From: Verrucomicrobiota bacterium
Lineage (GTDB): Bacteria > Verrucomicrobiota > Verrucomicrobiia > Opitutales > Opitutaceae
Assembly (NCBI GenBank): GCA_016222805.1
Contig: JACRQG010000008.1
Span: 397,213 to 461,212 of the forward strand
Direction: 5' to 3'
Length of the DNA stretch: 64,000 nt
The notes under the pieces are model-generated. The model was not told where the DNA came from. It saw only the letters and a list, made by a program, of their open reading frames with translations, and ran no database searches. Position numbers and translations under genes: made by a program. Each line of letters begins with the position of its first letter. Within the stretch, counting starts at the first letter, position 1. Of this stretch, positions 29,075 through 38,018 are shown in pieces.

Positions 29075-32000
29075 TCAGAACGACACCCGGGCGGTGAGGC
29101 TGTAGTTGCGCGGCACCTGATACCAGAAGTCGCGCGGCGTGGCGACCCGCGCCGGGTTGGTGACGTCGCCACCCGGCGGCCGCACCAGGACATTGACGTA
29201 GTGTGGCTTGCTCTCGTTGAGCAGATTGTCGACCCGCAGATTGAAGCTCACGGGATAGTTTCGGAACCCGCGCCACGTGTAGGCGAGCGTGCCGGTGGCC
29301 ACGGTGTAGCCGGCAGCGTAGACCGGAGTATAGGCGTCGACCGTCGGATCGTCGATCGCCGTGGCGGGGCTGGCGGGATTTACGATCGTGTCGGCGCCGC
29401 GATTGCCGATCACGATGGGTCCCCGGTAGCGGGCACCCGCGCCGATCCGCACTCCCTTAAACCGACCGCTGCCGATCGTGTAGTCGGCGAAGAAATTGCC
29501 GGAATTCGTCTTCTGCACGATCTGCGCCGCCGGCGCGATGCTGCGCCGGCCATTGATCATCGAGTTCCAGTTGCTCACGGCGGTGTTGACGTCGGGCGAG
29601 CGGCGGTCGAGCGGGATGGAGGTGTCGACCGTGGCCACGTCGTTGGCGCCCACCAGTCCGCCGGCGTCGATCACGATCTGGCGAAGAACCGCGAGGTTCT
29701 TGTCGATGTAGGCGGCGGTGAGCTCCGCGGCGTTGGTGGCATCGACATAGGCGCGCGCGTAGTTGAGGGAAACGCGCAGCGACTTCGTGAGATTGGCGAC
29801 CAGTTCGAACTCCCAGCCATTGGCCCGCGCCTGCCGCCGATCCTGGATGAACGCCGGCGGCACATTCTGCAGGCCGCGCGTGTTTGTGCCGGCATCGGAA
29901 AAGTCGCCGAGCGCGTTGGCGTTGATGATCGCATTGAAGACCGCGCCGGACAGCGGGCCGCTGAACGGCTGGTTGTTCTGCTTGGTGAAATACCGGTTCA
30001 GGCTGAGGCGCACGCGTTGGTCGAGCAGGTTGAACCGCAAGCCGGCATCGACGCCCTCCGACACGGTCGCCGCGAGGACGTCGTTGTTGATCGTGGCGTT
30101 GGGCGGCGGGATGGTGAAGGTCTGGGCGAAGTTCGAGTAGAGGCTGGCCCAGGGTCGCACATGGTAGACGGTGCCCGCCGAATAGGTGACCTGGCTGTCC
30201 TCGATGGACGGGAAGTTGTAGTCGTCCTGGAAGCGATCGTTGGCGTACTGGGAAAGTCGGAAACCGCTGGCATCGCGCGGCCGCGTGGCGGCGGGGGCAG
30301 CCGGACCGGTGGGCCGGCCCTGGGCATCCTTGGGCACGTAGGTGAGCGTGGCGTAGTCGGCGGGGGCGGCGGGGCGGTAGTAAACCGTCGCGCCGTCCCA
30401 ATTGGCCGGGTAGTCGCCGTAGGCCGCGTTGTACTGGAATTCGTTTGCGTAGCTGTCGAACCGCACCGCGCCGAGCAGCACCAGGCGCTTGTTGAAGAGG
30501 CGGGCGTTGACCGCGGCCAGCGCGTACCGGTAGTTGGCGTCGGCCTGGGAGTTGATCTGCGGCTGCGTCGGGAGCGGGTGGTACCCGAGGCGGACCTCGC
30601 GGTTGATCCCGAGCACCGGATCGACCAGCTGCACCGTGGACAACTCGGGCAGGGGCCGCCCCGGCTGATTCCAGTAATAGCGATACCGGAGCTGGCTGCC
30701 GGTCGGCCAGCGGCGGGGATCGGGGTCGAGTTGGGCGTCGAGCTGCAGGTAGCGCGCGACCGTCCGCTGGTTGTTGATCCCGCCGAGCAGGTTCAGTTTG
30801 AAGTCGCCATAGCGGGTGTCAGCGAGCCAGGCCGCCGCGCCGCGGAGGTTGTAGAAGGTGTAATCGCGCACCTGCTTCAGGCGCGTCGACTCGCTGTAGG
30901 GGACGAGGAAGTTGGGATTCGCCGCCCCGTTCGGCAGGTTGCGGTTGATGTCGATCAGGGTGTTGGAGAGCGCGCTCAGGGTGGTTTCGGCGTTGCGCAG
31001 GCTCTGGTTGGCGTCCCCCGCCACCTCGAAGAAGAGCGACCGGCCCACCGCGTGGTTCAGGTAGAGCGCCGCGTCGTGGTACCGCTGCCAGAAGACCGGC
31101 GCGTCGAACGACTGGGTGAAGCGACGATCCGGGATCCGGAACTGCGAGCCGGCGACGGCGCGGGCGAAGCGATCCTCCGGCAGGTTGAGGGAATACATGA
31201 GGTTCGTGCCGGCGGAATTCGGCCCGGCGCCCACGTAGAGGCGGCCGCCGATCGGCACCTGCTGGTTGGCACCGGCGCCCAAGGTAATGGCCGCGTTCTG
31301 GTAGTTGAGCGCGCCGTTGAAGCCCGAGGCGGGTGCGTAGACGTAGAACCCGGTCGTGGTGTTGCGGCTGATCCCCCGCGCATTGGCGTTGGTCGGCGTG
31401 GCCGTGAGGGGGGCGTCGAAGGTGCTGGTGCCGTCCCAGCCGCCAAAGTTGTCGTTGATGTTGGTGAAGGCGTTCATCCGGCTGCTCTCCCCGTACTCGC
31501 CCTCCACCCGCAGATCGGTCGCCGGGCCGAGGCGCAACGTACCGGTCAGGGTCACCCCGCGGACCTTGGTGTAGTCGCGATCGCGCCAGCCGCGGCTGTC
31601 CTGCCAGACTCCGTTGGCCCGCAAAGCGACGCGTTTCCCGAGCGGCTGGTTGAGATCAAAAGTCGTTCGGTAGTTGGCCCACGAACCCACGGTGGTGGTG
31701 AGTTCGCGGGAGGGGCGATCAAAGCGGGCCGCCTTGGTCACGACGTTGGCGGAGCCGCCCAGGGCGCCGGTGCCGAAGAGGATCGAATTGGGGCCGCGCG
31801 AAAAATCGAAGCGATCGAGGTTGTAGCTGTCGAAGTTCACGCCGAACGGGAAGAAGTTCTTTTGCGGTGTGCCGGCGGTGACCCCGCGGCTCATCGTGTA
31901 GAGGTTGGTCACCTGGCTAAGCTGGATGGCACCGTTGTCGTTGCTCGCATTGGTGTTCACCGTCCACTCGATGGCCTGCACCAGGTTGGTGATGTCGAGG

Positions 32001-32263
32001 GCGTCGATGAACTCGCGCGTCAGCACCGAATAGGCGGCCGGGGTATCGGCCAGATCGGTGGCCAGGCGGCCGCCCGCCAGGGAACTCGCCGCGACAAAGC
32101 CGGTGTCGCGATCCGTGTTCACCGTGAAGGGCGAAAGGACGACGGCGTCGTCGACCTCCTTGGCCGTCGGGACCCGCACGTTGGTTTGGCCGAACGCCGG
32201 GAGAACTGCGCTGACCAACCACGCGACGCAAAGCAGGGAGGGGAAACGAAGGAAGGCATTCAC
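29075..32263 (-). CDS. TonB-dependent receptor, large Opitutaceae-type
   Basis: A 1062-residue outer-membrane receptor with a signal peptide ending at A-F-G-Q. Residues 38-48 (D-D-A-V-V-L-S-P-F-T-V) form the TonB-box-like motif, followed by N-T-D-R-D-T-G-F, a sequence typical of the expanded Opitutus receptor family. The plug shows F-D-F-S-R-G-P-N-S-I-L-F-G-T-G-A-L-G-G-S-A-N-V-V-T-K; the barrel ends R-V-S-F. The size and family suggest uptake of an oligosaccharide rather than iron, consistent with neighbouring sialidase-like, oxidoreductase and toroid proteins. No SusD-like partner is adjacent. The start is preceded by a pyrimidine tract with TCCTCC. Confidence 0.92.
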   Translation of the reverse strand: MNAFLRFPSLLCVAWLVSAVLPAFGQTNVRVPTAKEVDDAVVLSPFTVNTDRDTGFVAASSLAGGRLATDLADTPAAYSVLTREFIDALDITNLVQAIEWTVNTNASNDNGAIQLSQVTNLYTMSRGVTAGTPQKNFFPFGVNFDSYNLDRFDFSRGPNSILFGTGALGGSANVVTKAARFDRPSRELTTTVGSWANYRTTFDLNQPLGKRVALRANGVWQDSRGWRDRDYTKVRGVTLTGTLRLGPATDLRVEGEYGESSRMNAFTNINDNFGGWDGTSTFDAPLTATPTNANARGISRNTTTGFYVYAPASGFNGALNYQNAAITLGAGANQQVPIGGRLYVGAGPNSAGTNLMYSLNLPEDRFARAVAGSQFRIPDRRFTQSFDAPVFWQRYHDAALYLNHAVGRSLFFEVAGDANQSLRNAETTLSALSNTLIDINRNLPNGAANPNFLVPYSESTRLKQVRDYTFYNLRGAAAWLADTRYGDFKLNLLGGINNQRTVARYLQLDAQLDPDPRRWPTGSQLRYRYYWNQPGRPLPELSTVQLVDPVLGINREVRLGYHPLPTQPQINSQADANYRYALAAVNARLFNKRLVLLGAVRFDSYANEFQYNAAYGDYPANWDGATVYYRPAAPADYATLTYVPKDAQGRPTGPAAPAATRPRDASGFRLSQYANDRFQDDYNFPSIEDSQVTYSAGTVYHVRPWASLYSNFAQTFTIPPPNATINNDVLAATVSEGVDAGLRFNLLDQRVRLSLNRYFTKQNNQPFSGPLSGAVFNAIINANALGDFSDAGTNTRGLQNVPPAFIQDRRQARANGWEFELVANLTKSLRVSLNYARAYVDATNAAELTAAYIDKNLAVLRQIVIDAGGLVGANDVATVDTSIPLDRRSPDVNTAVSNWNSMINGRRSIAPAAQIVQKTNSGNFFADYTIGSGRFKGVRIGAGARYRGPIVIGNRGADTIVNPASPATAIDDPTVDAYTPVYAAGYTVATGTLAYTWRGFRNYPVSFNLRVDNLLNESKPHYVNVLVRPPGGDVTNPARVATPRDFWYQVPRNYSLTARVSF

Positions 32264-32289
32264 GGGAGGAAAGGAGGATCAGCAGAAGA

Positions 32290-34194
32290 CTACTTGCCGG
32301 CCGGCCGGCTCGGGACGGCGGTGGCATCACGGGGCGCCCGCCAGTTGCCCACGGCCTCGGAAACGTGCAGGCGGCGGCCATACAGGCGAACGATGCCGAA
32401 CTCACCGTGCAGCGAAGGCGCCAGCCGGAGGGTCTTGGTGGTCGGAATCACCCGCAGATCGCGCGGCACTCGCACCCAGCCAAATGGTCGCGCGGTGCCA
32501 CCGTCGCAGAGCTGGCCGTCGATCACGAAGGCCACAATCCGGGCCCCGCCGTCGACGATGACCACCACGTGGTGCCATTCGCCGGCGCGCAGCAAACCCG
32601 GATCGCAGTCCCAGGCTGTCTCGGCGAGGACGGCATTCTCCCGGCCCGGCCCGCCAAACGTCCCCCGCAAGGCCAATTGCACCGTGCCGCGGTCGGTGAG
32701 GCCCAGCGACAATCCGGCGCCAGCGGCATCGCGGGAATCCAGCCAGATCTGACCGCCGGCAAGATCCGTCAACTTCACCCACGCTTCGATCGTCAACCCG
32801 CCGAACGGCGGGGCGGCATCGAGATCGAACCGGACCGGCAGTGGCGCCGTGGCCCCGGCGGCACAGGCCGAACCGCGCAAGTCGAACAGCCGACCCTTGG
32901 AAGCGACCTGCCGGTTTTCCGCCTGCGCCCAGAGTTGCTCGAAAAACGCCGCCGGGATCTCGTGAACCCGTGCAATCGTCTTCTGGGTTTCAGTGACAAA
33001 GTACCGCCCGCCCTCCACGAGAAGATCCGGGTAGCTCATCCGCGTCGACGCTTCTGCGGCATAGAGCAGAATTTCGGGCTGCGACCAGGCCAGGCGCCGG
33101 CCTGCCGGCGTTTCGATCTCACGACCGGCGGCGATCCAGGCCGGGTTCCGCTGGCCGGTGAAATCCGGGATTTCGTGATTGTGGAACCAGTAAAGGTATT
33201 TTCCCGGGGCGGGCTGCCAGACGAAGTTCGCCGCCCGCGTGTGCTTCACCTCCCGCCCTCCCGGGGAATAAGTCAGGAACGCCGGAGTGGTCCAGGTGCG
33301 CCCGTCGTCGCGCGAGTAGGCATGCGCCGGCCGGCCCGCCTGCGTGCGGTAGACACAGAACAGCGTGCCGTCCGACAACGCGGCGAGGCTCGGCTCCTCG
33401 GCGATGATGCCGCGCGGCGCCTGCAGGCCGTCCTCTCCGTCCGGCAGCGTCGTCCAGTGAATCTTCCCCGGATCGGGTTCACTCAGGAGATTGTCGCTGC
33501 GCAGGAAGAAGACCTCGGAACGCGAGAGATTGGAAATCCCGACCATCTTCGAGAAAGGCACGAAGACCGCGCCGCGATGCACCAGGGGCCGGCCGACATG
33601 CCAGAAGATCCGCACGCGACCCTGCGTGACATTCTCCCGATCGATCCGGGTCTCGCGCATCGGCATCTCGTACCGACGGGCCGACCACGACTTGCCGTGG
33701 TCGTCGCTATAGCGGAAGACAAACTGCCCGAGGCAGTCGACGCGCTTCACCGGTTTGCCCCCGGGCCCGGGAATCTCGCGGATGTTGTCCGCATTGAAGT
33801 TGTAGAAAACGTAAATGCGGCCCGTCGGGGTCTTGAGCAGCGTCGAATAGGCGGACTCGGGCGGGGTTTCGGGCTCCAGGGCCACCGGGGGCGACCAGGT
33901 CTTGCCCTGATCCAGGCTGCGGGTGGCGAGGACATGCGAGCTGGTCGCGCCTTCCCCGCCGCGCGAGGTCGTCAGGGTGCACAACCAGGCGCCATCATCG
34001 CACCGCACGAGGTACGGTTGGTCGACGTATTCCTCATCGGGGATAACCGAGCCGTGCTGGAGGTCGCGCCAGTCGATCGGAGGTGTGGGCGGCCTGGTTT
34101 CCGTCGGTCCGAGAATCTGCGCACGGCCAATCCGCCAGCCACCGGCCAGGGACAGGAGCGCCAAGACCGCCATCATCACCGGAGTGGAGCGCAT
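32290..34194 (-). CDS. Secreted sialidase-like Asp-box protein with C-terminal LamG domain
   Basis: A 634-residue exported protein (ATG at 34194 with a signal peptide ending near G-R-A-Q). Residues about 45-440 form a BNR/Asp-box propeller with three clear boxes: S-L-D-Q-G-K-T-W, S-D-D-H-G-K-S-W and S-R-D-D-G-R-T-W. W-I-A-A-G-R-E and Y-P-D-L-L-V follow near the end of the propeller. Residues about 470-620 are LamG-like (F-G-G-L-T-I-E-A-W-V-K-L, E-W-H-H-V-V-V-I-V-D-G-G). Exo-alpha-sialidases and related hydrolases share this layout, but the arginine triad cannot be confirmed by eye, so the substrate is open. It lies 26 bp upstream of the receptor at 29075-32263. Confidence 0.85.
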   Translation of the reverse strand: MRSTPVMMAVLALLSLAGGWRIGRAQILGPTETRPPTPPIDWRDLQHGSVIPDEEYVDQPYLVRCDDGAWLCTLTTSRGGEGATSSHVLATRSLDQGKTWSPPVALEPETPPESAYSTLLKTPTGRIYVFYNFNADNIREIPGPGGKPVKRVDCLGQFVFRYSDDHGKSWSARRYEMPMRETRIDRENVTQGRVRIFWHVGRPLVHRGAVFVPFSKMVGISNLSRSEVFFLRSDNLLSEPDPGKIHWTTLPDGEDGLQAPRGIIAEEPSLAALSDGTLFCVYRTQAGRPAHAYSRDDGRTWTTPAFLTYSPGGREVKHTRAANFVWQPAPGKYLYWFHNHEIPDFTGQRNPAWIAAGREIETPAGRRLAWSQPEILLYAAEASTRMSYPDLLVEGGRYFVTETQKTIARVHEIPAAFFEQLWAQAENRQVASKGRLFDLRGSACAAGATAPLPVRFDLDAAPPFGGLTIEAWVKLTDLAGGQIWLDSRDAAGAGLSLGLTDRGTVQLALRGTFGGPGRENAVLAETAWDCDPGLLRAGEWHHVVVIVDGGARIVAFVIDGQLCDGGTARPFGWVRVPRDLRVIPTTKTLRLAPSLHGEFGIVRLYGRRLHVSEAVGNWRAPRDATAVPSRPAGK

Positions 34195-34317
34195 GGTCCC
34201 GAGCCTGCGCACACCCGTCCGCACAAACGAGGGCTTTTTCTGTTTCCAGTAAAACCTGGACGGCCGACGGGAACGCTCCGGCGGCCTCGCCAAAACGGGC
34301 TCTTCTGTCGCGTCGGC

Positions 34318-34339
34318 GGGGCGGGGTCGCCCCGCCTAC
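34318..34339 (+). repeat. REP-like palindrome, copy 2
   Basis: The same 22-bp sequence as copy 1, 49 bp after the stop of the minus-strand FAD oxidoreductase gene and before the sialidase-like gene. Copies 2 and 3 also share GTC-GGC flanks on the left. Confidence 0.8.
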
Positions 34340-34388
34340 AGCGCAGCCACGGCGCGCGCCCAGCTGCCTTCGTGGCGACAGCCGCCGG

Positions 34389-35771
34389 TCAGCGCAGGTA
34401 GGCACCCTTGGCGCGGAGTTCGGCGCGCAGCTTTGCGACGTCGATCGCGGCCGGAGGCACGCCATCCTGGAGTGCCAGCGCCGCGGCGCGTCCCGCCGCC
34501 TCGCCCATCGCCATACAGGTCGCCATTACGCGAATCGCGCCCATCGCCTCGTGCGTTGCCCCGATGCTGCGGCCGGCAACAAGGAGGTTGCGCACCTGCT
34601 GCGGCACGAGCGAACGGTACGGAATGTCGTAGCAGTCGCCGCACCAGATTAACGTGCAGCCCTCGTCGCCCGGGCGGTGGATATCGATCGGGTAGCTGGC
34701 CACGGCGATGGCGTCGTCGAACTTCCGACAACCCAGGACGTCCTCTTGCGTCATCATGTACTGCGCGACGATGCGCCGCGTCTCCCGGATGCCGAGGAAG
34801 GGGGCGGTCTTGGAGAAGGTGCAGGCCTCAAAGCCGGGCACGTAATGCTTCAAGTAGGTGTGGATGTCGTCGATTTGCCGGCGCGCCTCGATCTCCCCCT
34901 GAGTGAGGCTGCGGACGTCGGTCGCGTCGGTGCCGGCGACCCGCGTCATGTTAATCCAGGCCTCGCCGCGCCGCAGGCCGGTGATGATGATGGTGCGCTC
35001 GTTGGGGATCTGCAGGCCGCGTTCCTGCCGCGCCTTCGCGATCAACTCGCGCAGGCCGACGACGATGAACTGGTGGTTCTGCCCGAAATACTCCGCTGGG
35101 ATGAAGTCGGTCAGGTAGGTGCGGGTGTGCTGGGCGATGCTCATCCGCAACTTGTCGGTGTCGACGTTGCTGAGGCAGAACATCAGTGTCGGCGGCTGGA
35201 GCCCGCCCTGGGCGTTGCCCTTTTCGCAGGGCACGCCGGCGCGGTAGGCCACGTCGGCATCGCCGGTGCAGTCGACCACGATGCGGCCGAGCACGGCTTC
35301 GCGGCCGCTCTTGCTCTCGATGATGATCCCGCGGATCGCGTCGCCGTCCATCACCACGCCGGCGCTGAAGGCGTTGAAGGTCAGCTCGACACCGGCCTCG
35401 AGCAGCATTTGCAGCGCGACCGTCTTCACCGCCTCCGGCTCCACGAGCGTGATGCCCATGTGGAGCGGGCACCAGCGGTGCTCGCTCGCCGCATTCACGG
35501 CCCGCAGCCGGTCGATGAACTTCTGCGGCAGACCCTGGATGATCTGGTTCTTCTTCTGCCCGAGGAAGCCGAGTACGGGCAGGCCGATGGTCAGATTGCC
35601 CCCGACGAAACTGCGGCTCTCGATCAAGCCGACGCGCCGGCCGCTTTCCGCCGCGGCCAGGGCCGTGGTGAGTCCGGCCGGGCCGCCGCCGACGACGAGC
35701 ACGTCGTATTCAGCCCGGACCGGGACGGCGCGGGCGGGTTCGTGGATTTCACGCAGAGATGAGGAAGACAT
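34389..35771 (-). CDS. FAD-dependent oxidoreductase (FAD_oxidored family)
   Basis: A 460-residue flavoprotein. The ADP-binding fold begins near residue 23 with D-V-L-V-V-G-G-G-P-A-G-L-T-T-A-L-A-A-A-E-S-G, followed by a Gly-rich G-G-N-L loop. D-C-T-G-D-A-D-V-A-Y-R-A-G is the second signature, and L-V-A-G-R-S-I-G-A-T-H-E-A-M-G-A-I-R-V closes the flavin site. There is no obvious signal peptide, so it is predicted cytoplasmic. Members of this family are frequent in planctomycete and verrucomicrobial sugar loci with unknown substrates. Flanking REP-like repeats and 70 bp to the upstream phosphatase gene suggest it is read as part of the minus-strand cluster. Confidence 0.88.
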   Translation of the reverse strand: MSSSSLREIHEPARAVPVRAEYDVLVVGGGPAGLTTALAAAESGRRVGLIESRSFVGGNLTIGLPVLGFLGQKKNQIIQGLPQKFIDRLRAVNAASEHRWCPLHMGITLVEPEAVKTVALQMLLEAGVELTFNAFSAGVVMDGDAIRGIIIESKSGREAVLGRIVVDCTGDADVAYRAGVPCEKGNAQGGLQPPTLMFCLSNVDTDKLRMSIAQHTRTYLTDFIPAEYFGQNHQFIVVGLRELIAKARQERGLQIPNERTIIITGLRRGEAWINMTRVAGTDATDVRSLTQGEIEARRQIDDIHTYLKHYVPGFEACTFSKTAPFLGIRETRRIVAQYMMTQEDVLGCRKFDDAIAVASYPIDIHRPGDEGCTLIWCGDCYDIPYRSLVPQQVRNLLVAGRSIGATHEAMGAIRVMATCMAMGEAAGRAAALALQDGVPPAAIDVAKLRAELRAKGAYLR

Positions 35772-35809
35772 GATTGAAAAAGCAGGTATTGACGGAGGCG
35801 GAAGTCGGC

Positions 35810-35831
35810 GGGGCGGGATCGCGCCGCCTAC
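35810..35831 (+). repeat. REP-like palindrome, copy 3 (degenerate)
   Basis: Two substitutions from copy 2 (G to A and C to G in the arms). It begins 10 bp after the stop codon of the minus-strand EEP gene, before the FAD oxidoreductase gene. Confidence 0.7.
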
Positions 35832-35841
35832 TGGCCGTGCG

Positions 35842-36771
35842 CTACAGGATTACCTCCGCGGCGACGAAGTAGTGATCGCTGGGATAACGCCCCTCGCGCG
35901 AATCGCGGATGATGCGCCAGGACTGGGTGGTGACGGGGCCGCGCGTGAGGATGTGATCGATGGCCTTCGGGCCGCTGGCGGCGGATTTAGGCTGGTAGGC
36001 GGGTCCGAGGAAGGCATGTCCGGTGAAACCCTCGTCGCGCGGCTCCGGGGCCGCGAAGTACGTGCTGGTCCAGCCGGCATCGAGGGCGAGTTTGACCACC
36101 GGGTTGCTGGCCCGGGCGTTGAAGTCCCCGGTGAAGATCTGGGGAAACTCCGGCGCGTAGACCGCCGCCTCGGCCAGGATGAGCTTCATCTGCTCCTCGC
36201 GGGCGCGCTGGCCCTGGTGATCCAGATGCGTGTTGAGGAAACGGAACTCGCGGCCCGTGGCCCGTTCGCGCAGCCGGAGCCAGTTGACGTGCCGGGCCCG
36301 GGCCGATTCCCACGAGAGCGAGCCGGGCAGGTGCGGCGTCTCGGAAAGCCAGAAGCCGCCCGCAGAGACGAAGTCGTAGCGTTTCCGCGAGTACAGCAGC
36401 GGGTTCTTCGCGATCCCGTGGTAACCGTCCCGCCGGGCGTCCATCTCCGGGCCGGCGAAACCGAAGCTGCCAAACTCCGGCAAACCGCGCTCCAGGTCCT
36501 CCATCTGCTCCCGCAACACCTCCTGCAGGCCGACCAGATCGGGCTGTTGCGCGCGGATGACGTCCATGCACAGCTGCCGCCGCGCCTTCCAGCCGTTGCC
36601 CGACGCATCGTCCTCGGGCAGCGCCACCCGGATGTTGCAGGTGAGGACGGTGTGTTTCCGGCCCCCGGGCGGGGGCGCCGGTGTCGCGGCGGGAACGACG
36701 CGGGCCAGGGTCGGCAGCGCCGCGGCAGCGGCGAAGCCCTGAAGGAGACGACGACGGGTGAAGGGGTTCAT
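35842..36771 (-). CDS. Exported endonuclease/exonuclease/phosphatase-family hydrolase
   Basis: A 309-residue protein with a twin-arginine-like signal (T-R-R-R-L-L-Q-G-F). The EEP fold is clear: T-C-N-I-R-V, L-V-G-L-Q-E-V with the metal Glu, the L-N-T-H-L-D-H-Q-G strand, F-T-G-D-F-N-A-R, A-I-D-H-I-L and Y-P-S-D-H-Y-F-V. Its closest character is the secreted metal-dependent hydrolases of sugar loci, which may be phosphodiesterases; true nuclease activity is unproven. The ATG overlaps the stop of the MFS gene by 4 bp (36768-36771), so a nuclease/phosphatase-fold enzyme is coupled to a transporter and a receptor. Confidence 0.9.
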   Translation of the reverse strand: MNPFTRRRLLQGFAAAAALPTLARVVPAATPAPPPGGRKHTVLTCNIRVALPEDDASGNGWKARRQLCMDVIRAQQPDLVGLQEVLREQMEDLERGLPEFGSFGFAGPEMDARRDGYHGIAKNPLLYSRKRYDFVSAGGFWLSETPHLPGSLSWESARARHVNWLRLRERATGREFRFLNTHLDHQGQRAREEQMKLILAEAAVYAPEFPQIFTGDFNARASNPVVKLALDAGWTSTYFAAPEPRDEGFTGHAFLGPAYQPKSAASGPKAIDHILTRGPVTTQSWRIIRDSREGRYPSDHYFVAAEVIL

Positions 36772-38018
36772 CGGAAGGCGGGAGTGGGAGACGCAGAGGC
36801 GGCCGGCGGGATTTCGCGGCGGGTCATGGTCCAGAGCAGGACCGCGGACGCGGGGTGCAGCAGGGCCATCACGGCGAACACGCGGCCCGGTCCGAACCGC
36901 GCCAGCATGTCACCGACATAGGTGTTGAACAGCACGGCACCCGCGGCCCCGCAACCACCGGCGATGCCGAGGACGGACGCGACATTGCGCACCGGAAACG
37001 TCTCGGCGATGACGACGCTCAGGCTGAAGAGCCAGCTCAGGCAGACCGCCCCCACCACGCTGAAGATGGCAAGTGTGGCCGCCGGGTGCGGCAGGTGCGG
37101 AGTGAGGACGCAGACAGGCGCGACCAGCGCGACCGTGACCAGCATGCGCCGGCGGGCGTCGAGGGGTTCCACCCCGCGGCGGACGAGGCGGTCCGACCAG
37201 TGGGCGGTGGCGATGCCGCCGATATCCGCCACCAGAAACGGAATCCACCCGACGAGCCCGATTTGCTTGAGGGTGAGGCCGGAGTTCTCCTGCAGGTACC
37301 CCGGCAGCCAGAAAAGGCAGAAGTACCACACCGGGTCGCTGATGAACCGGATCAGCAGGATCCCCCACAGCGTGCGGGTGCGCCACAGCTGGGGCCAGGT
37401 GAATCCCGCTCCCGCGCTGCCGGCCGTCGCCGTGGCCTGGGCGAGGATTTCCGCGGGGGGATCGCGATAGAGGAAATACCACCCGATGGCGATGAGCAGA
37501 CCCGCCACGCCCGGCACGATGAAGGCGGCGTGCCAGTCGAAGGTGAGCGCGAGCCAGGCGACAATCGGCGGGGCGATCACCGCCCCGAAGGTCCCGCCCG
37601 CCACCGACACGCTGTTGGCCGTGGCCCGCAAGGATCCGGGAAACCAGAGGGTGACCGCGCGCAACTGCGACGGAAACGCGGTGGGTTCCGCGACGCCGAG
37701 CAGGGCACGGAAGCACGCAAACTGTCCGAGCGTACGCGTCAGGCCCGCGCCGATACAGGCCAGCGACCAGCCGATGATGCCGGCGAGCATCACCCGGCGC
37801 GCGCCGAAGCGATCGACGAGCCACCCCGCCACGGGATAGAAGGTCGCGTAGCAGACGGTGAAGGCATTCACGACGAGCGCGTAGCCGCGGTCGTCGAAGC
37901 CGAAATGCGCCTTCAGCGTCGGCTTGAGGATCGAGAGGATCTGCCGGTCGACATAGTTCAGCACGATCGCGCCGAAGATGAGCGCGAGGATGAACCAGCG
38001 GCGGCGCAGGGGACTCAC
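36768..38018 (-). CDS. MFS transporter, anion:cation symporter type (hexuronate ExuT-like)
   Basis: A 416-residue, 12-helix carrier. The start is a GTG at 38018 overlapping the stop of the upstream receptor (GTGA at 38015-38018); the longer frame to 39251 is antisense to that receptor. The N-terminus reads R-W-F-I-L-A-L-I-F-G-A-I-V-L-N-Y-V-D-R-Q, the hallmark of ExuT/GudP-like carriers. G-W-L-V-D-R-F-G-A-R-R-V-M is the loop 2-3 motif, and F-R-A-L-L-G-V-A-E follows in helix 4. Carriers of this group import hexuronates, aldarates or similar acids with protons. This suggests that the locus releases uronic acids, by inference. Confidence 0.9.
   Translation of the reverse strand: MSPLRRRWFILALIFGAIVLNYVDRQILSILKPTLKAHFGFDDRGYALVVNAFTVCYATFYPVAGWLVDRFGARRVMLAGIIGWSLACIGAGLTRTLGQFACFRALLGVAEPTAFPSQLRAVTLWFPGSLRATANSVSVAGGTFGAVIAPPIVAWLALTFDWHAAFIVPGVAGLLIAIGWYFLYRDPPAEILAQATATAGSAGAGFTWPQLWRTRTLWGILLIRFISDPVWYFCLFWLPGYLQENSGLTLKQIGLVGWIPFLVADIGGIATAHWSDRLVRRGVEPLDARRRMLVTVALVAPVCVLTPHLPHPAATLAIFSVVGAVCLSWLFSLSVVIAETFPVRNVASVLGIAGGCGAAGAVLFNTYVGDMLARFGPGRVFAVMALLHPASAVLLWTMTRREIPPAASASPTPAFR

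Noticed and set aside
28946..32752. Open frame of 1268 codons on the plus strand
   Set aside because: It lies antisense to the TonB receptor, has no recognisable domain or signal, and has the Gly/Val/Arg-rich composition of a GC-rich shadow frame.
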